The notes under the pieces: model-generated
The model's input: the letters and a program-made list of their open reading frames with translations, nothing else
Told to the model about the DNA's origin: nothing
Database searches by the model: none
From: Zafaria cholistanensis
Lineage (GTDB): Bacteria > Actinomycetota > Actinomycetes > Actinomycetales > Micrococcaceae
Reading direction: 5' to 3'
Length of the DNA stretch: 52,174 bases
Assembly: GCF_008580665.1 (NCBI RefSeq)
Contig: NZ_BKDJ01000018.1
Coordinates: 1-52,174, forward strand
Translations under genes and position numbers: made by a program
Part shown: positions 14,701 to 23,662 of the stretch, piece by piece
Numbering within the stretch: position 1 is the stretch's first letter
Layout of the letters: the number at the start of each line of letters is the position of its first letter

Positions 14701-15749
14701 TGTGGCTGCGGCTGCTGGGGGCAAAGGTGGGCCGCAACGTGGAGGCCTCGACGGTCCTGCTGCTGCCCAAGATGACCACGATCGGCAGCGGGGCGTTCCT
14801 GGCCGATGACACCATGGTCGCCTCCTACGAACTCGGCGGCGGTTGGATGCGGGTGGGCCGGGCGAAAATCGGCAAGCGCGCGTTCCTGGGCAACTCCGGC
14901 ATGGCCGGCGCCGGCCGGCGGGTTCCCAAGGACGGGCTGGTGGCCGTGCTCTCCGCCACCCCGGCGAAAGCCAAAAGCGGGTCCTCCTGGCTGGGCAGCC
15001 CGCCCGTGCGCCTGCGCCGGACCGCCGTCGCCGCCGACGAGTCCCGCACCTTCGAGCCGCCGCGGCGCCTGAAGGCCGCCCGCATGCTGTGGGAGCTGTG
15101 CCGGTTCGTGCCGGTGGCCGTCACCGTGGCCATCGCCGTCCTGGTGTTCGCGGCCCTGGATGCGCTGGCCGGGTCCTTCGGCTACGCGGCGGCGGCCGCG
15201 GCCAGCGGCGCCGTGCTGCTGGCCGCCGGCGCCCTCGCCGCCGCGGTCTCGGTGCTCGCCAAGTGGGCCCTGGTGGGACGGATCCGCGCGGGCGAGCACC
15301 CGCTGTGGAGTTCGTTCATCTGGCGCAACGAGGTCGTGGACACCTTTGTCGAAATGGTCAGCGCCCCCTGGTTCGCCCGGCTCGCCTCCGGCACCCCCGC
15401 ACTGGTGTGGTGGCTGCGCGCGCTCGGTGCCCGGATCGGGCACGGCGCCTGGTGCGAAAGCTACTGGCTGCCCGAGGCCGACCTGGTCACCCTCGGCGAT
15501 GCCTCGACCGTCAACCGCGGCTGCGTGGTCCAGACCCACCTGTTCCACGACCGGGTCATGTCCATTGATACGGTGGAAATCGCCGACGGAGCCACCCTGG
15601 GTCCACAAGGCGTGATCCTTCCCGCAGCGGTGCTGGGGGCCGGGGCCACCGTGGGCCCGGCGTCCCTGGTCATGCGCGGCGAAAACCTCCCGCCATCCTC
15701 CTACTGGATGGGCAACCCCGTGCAACCCTGGAGCCGGCCCGCCGCATGA
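11796..15749 (+). CDS. Pls/PosA-type membrane non-ribosomal peptide synthetase
   Basis: 1317 residues. Adenylation domain, about 30-510: IIFTSGSTGTPKGVAVSH, NTYGPTEATV, YRSGDLV, GRADEQVKLGGRRIELGEID, and the A10 lysine K508 in TSGKVDR. Carrier domain, about 530-600: the phosphopantetheine serine is S565 in GGGSLSA. Then three pairs of membrane helices (about 620-690, 845-925, 1090-1160), each followed by a soluble left-handed-beta-helix-like domain (about 700-840, 930-1060, 1165-1317). This is the A-T-6TM-C1/C2/C3 plan of epsilon-poly-lysine synthetase, with no condensation or thioesterase domain. A GTG start overlaps the upstream stop, and the stop overlaps the M1 peptidase start. Product inferred: an isopeptide homopolymer of a basic amino acid. 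Confidence 0.9.
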   Translation: MTQEPAAPHAQHRGLLDPRLPGPRRETYLPQLPGGALAAGPRTLVDILAASAASHPDSPALDDGTASLSYAELLEAVRDKARALHGAGFGPGDRIGIRIASGTRELYIAILATLSIGAAYVPVDADDPDERARLVFAEAKVAAVLQDGGRIVPAPQGGGRKRPAPHPAPRGPLPQDDAWIIFTSGSTGTPKGVAVSHRSAAAFVDAEARLFLQAEPLGPQDRVLAGLSVAFDASCEEMWLAWRHGACLVPAPRALVRSGMDLGPWLVTRGITAVSTVPTLAALWPAEALENVRLLIFGGEACPPELAARLAVPGREVWNTYGPTEATVVACAAPMDGKGPVRIGLPLDGWDLAVVDEAGVPVAAGETGQLIIGGVGLARYLDPAKDAEKYAPMETLGWDRAYRSGDLVVFDPEGLLFVGRADEQVKLGGRRIELGEIDAALQSLPDVAGAAAAVKTTAAGNQVLVGYLAAPEGYDTAAARGLLAGQLPAPLIPLLAVVDTLPTKTSGKVDRNALPWPLPGAGAEPEGALPDLDPEARWVVEQWGSVLGAPAGSLDADFFAAGGGSLSAAQLVSALRAKYPTVTVADVYSHPRIGALIEHLGGTAAAGPVSAREVARTTRRAQVFQTLMGIPLFILAGMRWLTYLMALNNVLAALGLLTGAPAVSWWWVAAAWLVFVSPLGRMGLSVAAARVLLRGLRPGSYPRSGKVHLRLWLAQHIADLVDPVSLASAPWVQYYARALGARIGRGATLHSVPPVTGMLTLGPGASVEPEVDLSGYWIDGDRVHVGPVEVGAGATVGSRSTLLPGAAVADRADVAPGSSIVGQTRAGTAYSGSPAQRTGKAKPAWPQEFPHRGRWSAFWFGTASAALSLLPYGGMLAAVAVLGVAARGHGSLGQALPDLLLAVPLAALAWFVVNAALIVLIVRLLGVGITEGWHPVRGRVGWQVWATERVLDMARDRLFPIYASLFTPVWLRLLGAKVGRNVEASTVLLLPKMTTIGSGAFLADDTMVASYELGGGWMRVGRAKIGKRAFLGNSGMAGAGRRVPKDGLVAVLSATPAKAKSGSSWLGSPPVRLRRTAVAADESRTFEPPRRLKAARMLWELCRFVPVAVTVAIAVLVFAALDALAGSFGYAAAAAASGAVLLAAGALAAAVSVLAKWALVGRIRAGEHPLWSSFIWRNEVVDTFVEMVSAPWFARLASGTPALVWWLRALGARIGHGAWCESYWLPEADLVTLGDASTVNRGCVVQTHLFHDRVMSIDTVEIADGATLGPQGVILPAAVLGAGATVGPASLVMRGENLPPSSYWMGNPVQPWSRPAA

Positions 15750-17194
15750 GTCCCAAAAACCGACCCACCCGCCAGAAGAACGAGCCCGTGATCCCGGACC
15801 CCTACCTCCCCGGGGCCGGCAGCGCGGATTACACCGTGGCCCACTACGACCTGGACCTCGAGTACAAGCTGGCCACCAACCGGCTGGACGGCCGGGCCCT
15901 GCTCCGGGCAACGGCCCTGGTCCCGCTGCAGCGCCTGGAACTGGACCTCGGAGACCTGCAGGTGGTCCGGGTCGGCGTGGAGGGCAAGCGGGCCCGCTTC
16001 ACCCACCGGCAGGGCCGCCTGTCCGTGGTTCTGCCCGGCCCCGTCGCCGCGGGCGTCCGCGTGGAACTGGACATCCGTTATGGCGGGTATCCGCATCCGC
16101 TGGACGGGACCTGGGGGGAGGTCGGCTGGGAGGAACTCACGGACGGGGTGCTCGTCGCCGGCCAGCCCAACGGGGCGCCGTCGTGGTTCCCCTGCAACGA
16201 CCACCCCAGCCAGAAGTCCACCTACCGCATCCGCGTCAGCACCGATGCCGGCTACCGCGCGCTCTGCAACGGGGAACTGGTGGAGCACGCCCGGCGGGCC
16301 AGCCGGGAAAGCTGGACGTACGTGCAGCGCGAACCGATGGCCACCTACCTGGCCACGGTGCAGATCGGCCGCTACAACCTGCACCGCCTCCCCGAGCCCG
16401 CCGGCGGCGGGTCGGGCGCCCGGCACGCCGCCCCGCTCCGGATCCCGGCGCAGTTCGTGGCGGTGGGCGCGCACCTGGCCCCGGCGGCGCACGCCGCGCT
16501 GACCCGGATGCCGGAGATGATGCAAGCGTTCATTGAGGCGTTCGGCCCCTACCCGTTCGAGTCCTACGGCGTGGTGGTCGCCGACGACGACCTGGAGATC
16601 CCGCTGGAGGCGCAGACGCTGTGCATCCTGGGACGCAACCACCTCTCGCTGGAATGGGAGTCCCAGCGCCTGATCGCCCACGAACTGAGCCACCAGTGGT
16701 TCGGCAATTCGCTCACCGTGGCCCGGTGGGACGACATCTGGATGCACGAGGGCTTCGCCTGCTATGCGGAATGGATCTGGTCCGAAGCCTCCGGGGGCGC
16801 CGCCGCCCAGGCCCACGCCCGGGAGGCCTGGACCAGGCTGGGGCGGCTGCCCCAGGACCTGTGCGTGGGCGACCCGGGCCCGGAGAAGATGTTCGACGAC
16901 CGCGTCTACAAGCGCGGCGCGCTGGCCCTGCATGCCCTGCGCGTGGGGTTGGGCGACCAGCGGTTCTTCGGCATGCTCAAGGACTGGACCCGGCGCAAGC
17001 GGCACGACAGCATCACCTACCGCCAGTTCGTGGCACACGTGGAGGCCCACGCCCCGGAAGGTTTCAGGGCCAAGGCGTTCCTGAAACCCTGGCTGTTCCA
17101 GGAGGGGCTCCCGGACTTCCCGGCGCCCGTCACCGCCGCCGGCCTCCCCTCCGGGGCCGGCGGCGCAGGTGCGGCTCAGCCGACCCAGACGTAG
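15746..17194 (+). CDS. M1-family zinc metallopeptidase
   Basis: 482 residues, shorter than classical aminopeptidase N (about 850) because it lacks the large C-terminal domain. The zinc site is complete: H312-E-L-S-H316, then E335 after 18 residues (HELSH ... WMHEGF). The exopeptidase GAMEN motif is not present as such; the equivalent strand reads EIPLEAQT. No signal peptide is seen, so it is probably cytosolic. The ATG overlaps the synthetase stop (ATGA), which ties it to the polymer pathway. Known poly-lysine-degrading enzymes include M1-type aminopeptidases, so a trimming, degrading or self-protection role is plausible. Confidence 0.92.
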   Translation: MSPKNRPTRQKNEPVIPDPYLPGAGSADYTVAHYDLDLEYKLATNRLDGRALLRATALVPLQRLELDLGDLQVVRVGVEGKRARFTHRQGRLSVVLPGPVAAGVRVELDIRYGGYPHPLDGTWGEVGWEELTDGVLVAGQPNGAPSWFPCNDHPSQKSTYRIRVSTDAGYRALCNGELVEHARRASRESWTYVQREPMATYLATVQIGRYNLHRLPEPAGGGSGARHAAPLRIPAQFVAVGAHLAPAAHAALTRMPEMMQAFIEAFGPYPFESYGVVVADDDLEIPLEAQTLCILGRNHLSLEWESQRLIAHELSHQWFGNSLTVARWDDIWMHEGFACYAEWIWSEASGGAAAQAHAREAWTRLGRLPQDLCVGDPGPEKMFDDRVYKRGALALHALRVGLGDQRFFGMLKDWTRRKRHDSITYRQFVAHVEAHAPEGFRAKAFLKPWLFQEGLPDFPAPVTAAGLPSGAGGAGAAQPTQT

Positions 17195-17796
17195 GAGAGT
17201 TCCTCGATGGCCCGGTGGACAGCCACGGTGGCCCAGTTGCCCACGGCCAGCTCGGTCACCCGCTCCTGAGGGGTGGCGTCGAGTTCCCTGTGCAGGAGGC
17301 CCGCTGCCCGGCACAGCGCCACCAGGGTCGCATCCCCGGGGGCGGGGTCGGCGGTGCCGTCCAGGACGGCGAGCAGCCGGGTGCGCAGCCGCCTTTCCGG
17401 AGCGGGATCGGCCTCCGGGAACCGTTCGGACGGAAAGATCCCCAGCACGCGGACCTCCTCGGCCCGCACCTCGCCCTGCTGCACCAGTTCGCGCAGGACG
17501 GCCTCGCGCAGGCCCACGCTGCCCAGCCGCAGCACCCACCACACGGGGTACCGCGGTTTGCCTTCGGCCTTGATGCGCTCCAGGGCCCGGTCCGGCAGCG
17601 CGGCGCCCAACGGAGAGCCGTCCAGCACCACGACGCGGCCGTCCTTCAGCCCGATCCGCCCCGCGGCGTTCAGTTCCGCCAGCAGTGCCCCGGCGAGGCC
17701 GCAGTCGAACGCCGCCGCGGAGACGGCCAGCCGGCCGTCCCTGCGCAGCCCCAGCAGCGCGAAGGAATGGACGAGGTGAAGCTGGCTGTCGGTCAT
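17176..17796 (-). CDS. GOLPH3/VPS74 (GPP34) family protein
   Basis: 206 residues. The N-terminus (LHLVHSFALLGLRRDGRLAVSAAAFDCGLAGALLAELNAAGRIGLKDGRVVVLDGSPLG) is the typical helical opening of the GPP34 fold with its LAGALLAEL helix. In eukaryotes this fold binds phosphatidylinositol-4-phosphate; the bacterial role is not established. Its last 19 nt overlap the end of the convergent M1 peptidase gene, so the two transcripts are partly antisense. Upstream 17797-17906 is short and uninformative. Confidence 0.8.
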   Translation of the reverse strand: MTDSQLHLVHSFALLGLRRDGRLAVSAAAFDCGLAGALLAELNAAGRIGLKDGRVVVLDGSPLGAALPDRALERIKAEGKPRYPVWWVLRLGSVGLREAVLRELVQQGEVRAEEVRVLGIFPSERFPEADPAPERRLRTRLLAVLDGTADPAPGDATLVALCRAAGLLHRELDATPQERVTELAVGNWATVAVHRAIEELSYVWVG

Positions 17797-17906
17797 GGCG
17801 AACCTTCCGTTGCTTTGCCTGCCCCCACTTCACCAAGGCGGGAACGGCACGTCAATTCCGGCCCGGTCCCGGTCCCGGCGCCCCGGGCGGACGCCTTCCG
17901 TTCACG

Positions 17907-17932
17907 GCCGGTTAACCGGCATTCACTAGGTT
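17907..17932 (+). promoter_or_regulatory. Promoter and palindrome of the ppk2 gene
   Basis: GCCGGTTAACCGGC (17907-17920) is a perfect 14-bp palindrome in the -35 zone. TAGGTT (17927-17932) is a -10 element whose end lies 6 nt before the ATG, predicting a leaderless mRNA. The palindrome could be a repressor or activator site. Confidence 0.55.
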
Positions 17933-17938
17933 GGACAA

Positions 17939-18820
17939 ATGAATCTGCTGGACCTTGCCTTCGCCGGCTACACCGTAATCGACGATGAAGACGATCCCAT
18001 TCTGGTGACCCCGGACGGGCAGCGCGTGGATACCTGGCGCGAAGGCTACCCCTACGCGGAACGGCTCTCCCGCGAGCAGTACGACGCCGAAAAGCGGCTG
18101 CTGCAGATAGAACTCCTGAAACTGCAGCGCTGGGTCAAGGAGACCGGCCGGCGGGTCCTCCTGGTCTTCGAGGGCCGCGACGCCGCCGGCAAGGGCGGCA
18201 CCATCAAGCGGTTCACCGAACACCTGAATCCGCGCGGGGCCCGCATCGTGGCGCTGGAAAAGCCCACCCACCGCGAGGAAACCCAGTGGTACTACCAGCG
18301 GTACATCGGGCATTTCCCCAGCGCGGGCGAGATCGTGCTCTTCGACCGGTCCTGGTACAACCGCACCGGCGTCGAACGGGTCATGGGCTTTTGCACCAAG
18401 GAGCAGTACGACGGGTTTGTGCAGCAGACCCCCGCGTTCGAGAAACTGCTGGTGGAGGACGGGATCGACCTGGTCAAGTTCTGGTTCTCCGTGTCCCGCT
18501 CGGAGCAGCTCACGCGCTTCATCATCCGCCAGGTCGACCCGGTCCGGCAGTGGAAGCTCTCCCCCATGGACCTGGCCTCGCTGGACAAGTGGGACGGGTA
18601 CACCGCGGCCAAGGAGGAGATGTTTAAGCAAACGGACACGGAGTGGGCGCCGTGGACCGTGGTGAAGTCCAACGACAAGAAGCGCGCCCGCCTCGCGGCG
18701 ATGCGCCACGTGCTCAGCCTGTTCGAGTACACGGGCAAGGACCGTGACCTGGTTGGCTGCCCCGACCCGCTGCTGGTGGGCCCGGCCGCCGCGGTCATGG
18801 CCGAGGGCGAGGAATTCTGA
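17939..18820 (+). CDS. ppk2: Polyphosphate kinase 2
   Basis: 293 residues of the PPK2 superfamily, which transfers phosphate between polyphosphate and nucleotides. The P-loop FEGRDAAGKGGTIKR lies near residue 80, the lid region near RGARIVALEKPTHREETQWYYQRY, and the Walker B-like DRSWYNR near residue 140. This is a one-domain (class I-like) enzyme of normal size. The start ATG sits 6 nt after a TAGGTT -10 element, so the message is probably leaderless. It stands alone and is followed by a strong hairpin. Preferred direction and nucleotide cannot be read from sequence. Confidence 0.94.
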   Translation: MNLLDLAFAGYTVIDDEDDPILVTPDGQRVDTWREGYPYAERLSREQYDAEKRLLQIELLKLQRWVKETGRRVLLVFEGRDAAGKGGTIKRFTEHLNPRGARIVALEKPTHREETQWYYQRYIGHFPSAGEIVLFDRSWYNRTGVERVMGFCTKEQYDGFVQQTPAFEKLLVEDGIDLVKFWFSVSRSEQLTRFIIRQVDPVRQWKLSPMDLASLDKWDGYTAAKEEMFKQTDTEWAPWTVVKSNDKKRARLAAMRHVLSLFEYTGKDRDLVGCPDPLLVGPAAAVMAEGEEF

Positions 18821-18831
18821 GCGGGGCCGCT

Positions 18832-18865
18832 CCCGAACGGAGCTGATTCCCGAACGGGGCTGATT
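18832..18865. repeat. 17-bp tandem duplication after ppk2
   Basis: Two adjacent copies of a 17-bp unit (18832-18848 and 18849-18865) differ at one position (A/G). They lie just past the ppk2 stop codon and before the terminator hairpin. Confidence 0.8.
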
Positions 18866-18890
18866 CCCCGCGCGGCGCGTGCCCAACGGC

Positions 18891-18931
18891 GGCGGGCCCG
18901 CACCCTTCACATGGAAAGGTGCGGGCCCGCC
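18891..18931. terminator. Bidirectional hairpin between ppk2 and pheT
   Basis: Perfect 14-base GC arms (18891-18904 and 18918-18931) around a 13-nt loop, lying between two convergent genes. It has no U-tract, like most hairpins in this window. Confidence 0.8.
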
Positions 18932-18979
18932 GGAAGCTGCGCCGCGGGCGCAGGGTGCAGGATGCAGTGCGGCCGCGTC

Positions 18980-21523
18980 CTACCGCTGCACGGCCCCGAA
19001 GCGCTCGGCCGCGAGGGCGACCGCCCCGGCGCGGGCCTCGGAGGCCTCGTCCGCGGTCAGCGTGCGGTCGCTGGCGCGGAAGCGCAGGCCGAAGGCCAGG
19101 GACTTCCGGCCTTCCCCGATGCCGGGTCCGGCGTAGACGTCGAACAGCGCCACGTCTTCGAGCAGCTCGCCCGCGCCTTCGCGCAGGGCCTCCAGCACGT
19201 CGGCGGCCGCGATGTCCGCATCCACGACCAGGGCCACGTCCTGCGTGGTGACCGGGAAGGTGGAGATCGGCTTGGCCACGACTACGTCGGGGGCGGCCGC
19301 GCACAGCGCGTCCACGTCGATCTCCATCGCCACGGTGCGCGCCGGAAGGTCCAGCTCGGCCAGCAGCTTCGGGTGCAGTTCGCCGGCGTAGCCGACGGCC
19401 CGGCCCGAGCGCAGCGACAGCACAGCGGTGCGGCCCGGGTGGAACGCCTGGTGCGAGCCCTGGGACACCACCAGTTCGACGCCGAGCACGTCGCCGGCCA
19501 GGCGGGCCGTATCCAGCGCGTCGGCCCAGTCGTAGGGGCGCGGGGTGTGCGCCGGGGCGGCCGGGGAATCGTGGCCGGTCAGCACCGCGCCAAGGCGCAG
19601 CGGCTGGTCCGGCAGCCCGTTGTAGAGCTCCTCCAGGACCTCTTCGGAGGGCTTGGCCCCCAGCGGCGGAATGGTGGCGGTGCCCAGCGTCTCGCCGGGC
19701 AGGAACACCAGCCCCGCCTCGTACAGGGCCAGGTCGCGGAAGCCGCGGCCGTGGTTGCGCCGGGCGGTTTCCAGCAGGCCCGGCAGCACGGAGGTGCGCA
19801 GGAAGCCGAACTCGTGGCTGATCGGGTTGGCCAGCTTTACGGCCCTGACCTCGGCGCCGGCCTCGGCCGTGCCGAACGTGTTGTTCTGCGCGGCGGAAAC
19901 GAACGGGTAGGACAGCACCTCGACCAGCCCGGCGTCCGCCAGGGCCTGCAGCACGCGGCGGCGCTGGACCTGGGCCCGGCTCAGGCCGCGGCCGGGGGGC
20001 GCCACCGGCAGGGTTGCCGGAATCTGGTCGTAGCCGACCAGGCGGGCGATCTCCTCGGTGAGGTCCTCGCGGGTTTCCAGGTCCGGTCGCCAGCTCGGTG
20101 CCGTGACCAGGTAGCCGCCGTCGACGGCCTCCACCGCGGCACCGAGCTCGGTGAGGGTGCCTTCGATCTGCTCCGCGGTGAAGTCGATGCCGATGCGGGT
20201 GGCCGGGTAGCCGGCGGGCAGTTCGATGGCCTTCGGCTCCGGACGGGTTCCGACGTCGGTGGCCGTGGTGTCGGCGGTCCCGCCGGCCAGCTCCACGAGC
20301 AGGTCCACGGCGCGCTGGGCGGCCTCGTCGGCGATTTCCCAGTCGACGCCGCGCTCGAAGCGCTTGGAGGCCTCGGAGGGCAGGCGGTGGCGGCGGCGGG
20401 AGCGGGCGATCGAGACTTCTTCGAAGTGGGCGGCCTCGATGAGGACATCCTTCGTGGTGTCCGAAACCTCGGTGGCGGCCCCGCCCATCACCCCGGCGAT
20501 GCCGATGGGTCCGGAAGCATCGGTGATCAGGAGGTCCTCGGGGTCGAGGGCGCGCTCCCTGCCGTCCAGGGTGGTCAGCTTTTCGCCGGCCGCGGCGCGG
20601 CGGACCACGATCTCGCCCTGCAGCTTGTCCAGGTCATAGAAGTGCAGCGGCTGTCCCAGCTCAAGCATCACGTAGTTGGAGATGTCCACGACCAGAGAGA
20701 TGGAACGGATGCCGGCCAGGCGCAGACGCTGGGCCATCCACGGCGGGGTGGGCCGGGAGGGGTCCACCCCGCGGACGGTGCGCGCGACGAAGCGGTCGCA
20801 GCCGGGCTTGCCGTAGATGCCGGCCGTGTCCTCCAGCCGCACTCCGTAGCCCGGGCCGGTCGGCTCGGCCACCACGACGCCGGCGGCCGGGTCCGTGAAC
20901 ACGGTGCCGGTGGCGTGGGCGTATTCGCGGGCCACGCCGCGGATGGAGAAGCAGTAGCTGCGGTCCGGGGTCACGTTGATCTCGGCGGCCTCGTCATAGA
21001 GGCCCAGCAGGGCCATCGCGTCGGAGCCGACCTCGGGGTCCAGGCCCAGCTCGGAGAGCACGATGATCCCGTCGTGGTCATCGCCCAGGCCCAGTTCGCG
21101 GGCCGAGGCGATCATGCCGGCGGAGAGGTGCCCGTAGGTCTTGCGGGCGCTGATGGCGAAGTTGCCGGGCAGCACGGCGCCGGGCAGGGTGACGACGACC
21201 TTGTCGCCTTCGACGAAGTTGTGCGCCCCGCAGACGATGCCCTGCACGCCGGAGGGGTCGATCCCCTTGCCGGTCAGGGTCTGTTCCTGCCCTTCGGGCA
21301 CGACGCGGACCTGGCACCAGTTGATGGTCTTGCCGTTGGACTGGGGTTCCTTGACCAGGGACAGCACCTGGCCGACGACGACCGGGCCGGTCAGCGTGTC
21401 GGAGGGACGGTGCACGTCCTCTTCTTCGAGACCGACCTTGACCAGTTCCGCCATGACGTCTTCGGCCGTGGCGTCGGCCGGTACCTGCGCGTACTCGCGC
21501 AGCCAAGAAAGGGGAATACGCAT
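18980..21523 (-). CDS. pheT: Phenylalanyl-tRNA synthetase beta subunit
   Basis: 847 residues, full length. It starts MRIPLSWLREY with the B1 domain, then the EMAP/tRNA-binding OB-fold (VVGQVLSLVKEPQSNGKTINWCQVRV), the B3/B4 editing domain (near VRGVDPSRPTPPWMAQRLRLAGIRSISLVVDISNYVMLELGQP), B5, the catalytic-like core and the C-terminal ferredoxin-fold anticodon-binding domain (PISTFPVTTQDVALVVD). It forms the alpha2-beta2 enzyme with PheS and starts 4 nt after the pheS stop. The operon ends at a bidirectional hairpin. Confidence 0.97.
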   Translation of the reverse strand: MRIPLSWLREYAQVPADATAEDVMAELVKVGLEEEDVHRPSDTLTGPVVVGQVLSLVKEPQSNGKTINWCQVRVVPEGQEQTLTGKGIDPSGVQGIVCGAHNFVEGDKVVVTLPGAVLPGNFAISARKTYGHLSAGMIASARELGLGDDHDGIIVLSELGLDPEVGSDAMALLGLYDEAAEINVTPDRSYCFSIRGVAREYAHATGTVFTDPAAGVVVAEPTGPGYGVRLEDTAGIYGKPGCDRFVARTVRGVDPSRPTPPWMAQRLRLAGIRSISLVVDISNYVMLELGQPLHFYDLDKLQGEIVVRRAAAGEKLTTLDGRERALDPEDLLITDASGPIGIAGVMGGAATEVSDTTKDVLIEAAHFEEVSIARSRRRHRLPSEASKRFERGVDWEIADEAAQRAVDLLVELAGGTADTTATDVGTRPEPKAIELPAGYPATRIGIDFTAEQIEGTLTELGAAVEAVDGGYLVTAPSWRPDLETREDLTEEIARLVGYDQIPATLPVAPPGRGLSRAQVQRRRVLQALADAGLVEVLSYPFVSAAQNNTFGTAEAGAEVRAVKLANPISHEFGFLRTSVLPGLLETARRNHGRGFRDLALYEAGLVFLPGETLGTATIPPLGAKPSEEVLEELYNGLPDQPLRLGAVLTGHDSPAAPAHTPRPYDWADALDTARLAGDVLGVELVVSQGSHQAFHPGRTAVLSLRSGRAVGYAGELHPKLLAELDLPARTVAMEIDVDALCAAAPDVVVAKPISTFPVTTQDVALVVDADIAAADVLEALREGAGELLEDVALFDVYAGPGIGEGRKSLAFGLRFRASDRTLTADEASEARAGAVALAAERFGAVQR

Positions 21524-21527
21524 TGGG

Positions 21528-22634
<1,107 letters not shown>

Positions 22635-22671
22635 TCACTGTGGTTCGGGAGTCCTTTTGTTCCGCGGCTAA

Positions 22672-22870
22672 GTCTACCGGGCGAGGGACCCGCCCCGAGC
22701 GCAGCGAGGGAAGAGAGCGGCCAGGGGTCCCCGCGCGCGAAGCGTGTGGGGCAGGCCGCGAACGGGGAGCCCGGTGGACGCTACCGGGCGAGGGAAGAGA
22801 GCAGCCAGGGGTCCCCGCGCGCGAAGCGTGTGGGGCAGGCCGCGAACGGGGAGCCCGGTGGACGCTACCG
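22672..22870. repeat. 84-bp tandem repeat between pheS and the LppM-like gene
   Basis: Two nearly identical copies (22704-22786 and 22788-22870, period 84) differ at only one or two bases, preceded by a partial unit (about 22672-22687). Each copy contains a hairpin with arms CCCCGCGCGC and GCGTGTGGGG around a GAA triloop (22729-22751 and 22813-22835). The stem is perfect only as plus-strand RNA, where two G-U wobbles replace A-C mismatches. The second copy ends at the stop codon of the lipoprotein gene. Confidence 0.85.
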
Positions 22871-23575
22871 AAGCGACGGCGGCTGGGCCGCCGTCGGAGG
22901 CTGGTGCTCCCCGCCGGCGTGGGTGGCGGGCTTTGCCGGGCGCAGCGCCAGGGCCAGCGCGAAGATGCCGCCGGCCAGGATGATGGCCCCGGCCAGCAGC
23001 CACAGCGGCCCGCTGATGCCCGTGGCGGAATCCTCGGCCACCGCCGTCATCCGCGTCCCGGGGTTGTCCAGCAGGTTGAAGTTGACCTTGTTTCCCTCGA
23101 TCACCGCACCGGGGGAAGCCTCCAGGACCTGGCCCGGGAAGGTGACGCTCACCCGTGCCTCGCTGTACAGGGCGCGGGCCTGCTGGTCCTGCATCCCCAG
23201 GGCGGCGCCGTCGGCGGTGAAGTAGAACCTGCCGTCGAGGTGGTCCAGCGACCAGCCCCCCGTGGCCCGGGAGAACTCCGCGTTGGGCACCTGGTCCGCC
23301 ATGGTGAACCGGTAGCCCGCGTATTCGGCGTCCTCGTAGTCCGCCCGCGCGGTCGCGGCGGGCATGCCGGCGAACGGGTCGGAACCGTTGCCGACCAGCG
23401 CGAACATTTCCTCGACGCTCCGGCCGCCGAGCGCTTCCTTGCTCACGGCGATGACCATTGAGGAGTCGGCTGACTCGGCAGAGTTCACCACGAGGTCGAC
23501 GTTGAGCTTCACGCAACCGGTCAGCGCCAGCAGGAGGGCAAACAGCAAGGGTACGGCGGTGAAAACCTTTTTCAT
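22865..23575 (-). CDS. LppM-like lipoprotein
   Basis: 236 residues. A type II signal peptide with the lipobox LTGC places the mature N-terminal cysteine at about residue 21. The body (VKLNVDLVVNSAESADSSMVIAVSKEAL...) resembles the LppM family of actinobacterial envelope proteins. The C-terminus has one membrane helix (GPLWLLAGAIILAGGIFALALAL, about 190-212) and a short basic/proline tail, so it is anchored at both ends. LppM in mycobacteria affects lipoglycan and macrophage interaction; no such role can be read here. The stop codon lies at the edge of the 84-bp repeat. Confidence 0.8.
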   Translation of the reverse strand: MKKVFTAVPLLFALLLALTGCVKLNVDLVVNSAESADSSMVIAVSKEALGGRSVEEMFALVGNGSDPFAGMPAATARADYEDAEYAGYRFTMADQVPNAEFSRATGGWSLDHLDGRFYFTADGAALGMQDQQARALYSEARVSVTFPGQVLEASPGAVIEGNKVNFNLLDNPGTRMTAVAEDSATGISGPLWLLAGAIILAGGIFALALALRPAKPATHAGGEHQPPTAAQPPSLR

Positions 23576-23662
23576 GGGAACCCCATCCGGGACGTGTGCT
23601 CCATCACTTTGAGACTACCGGGCCGGGCTCTTCAGCGGACCACTTATGGCTACACTATGGCC

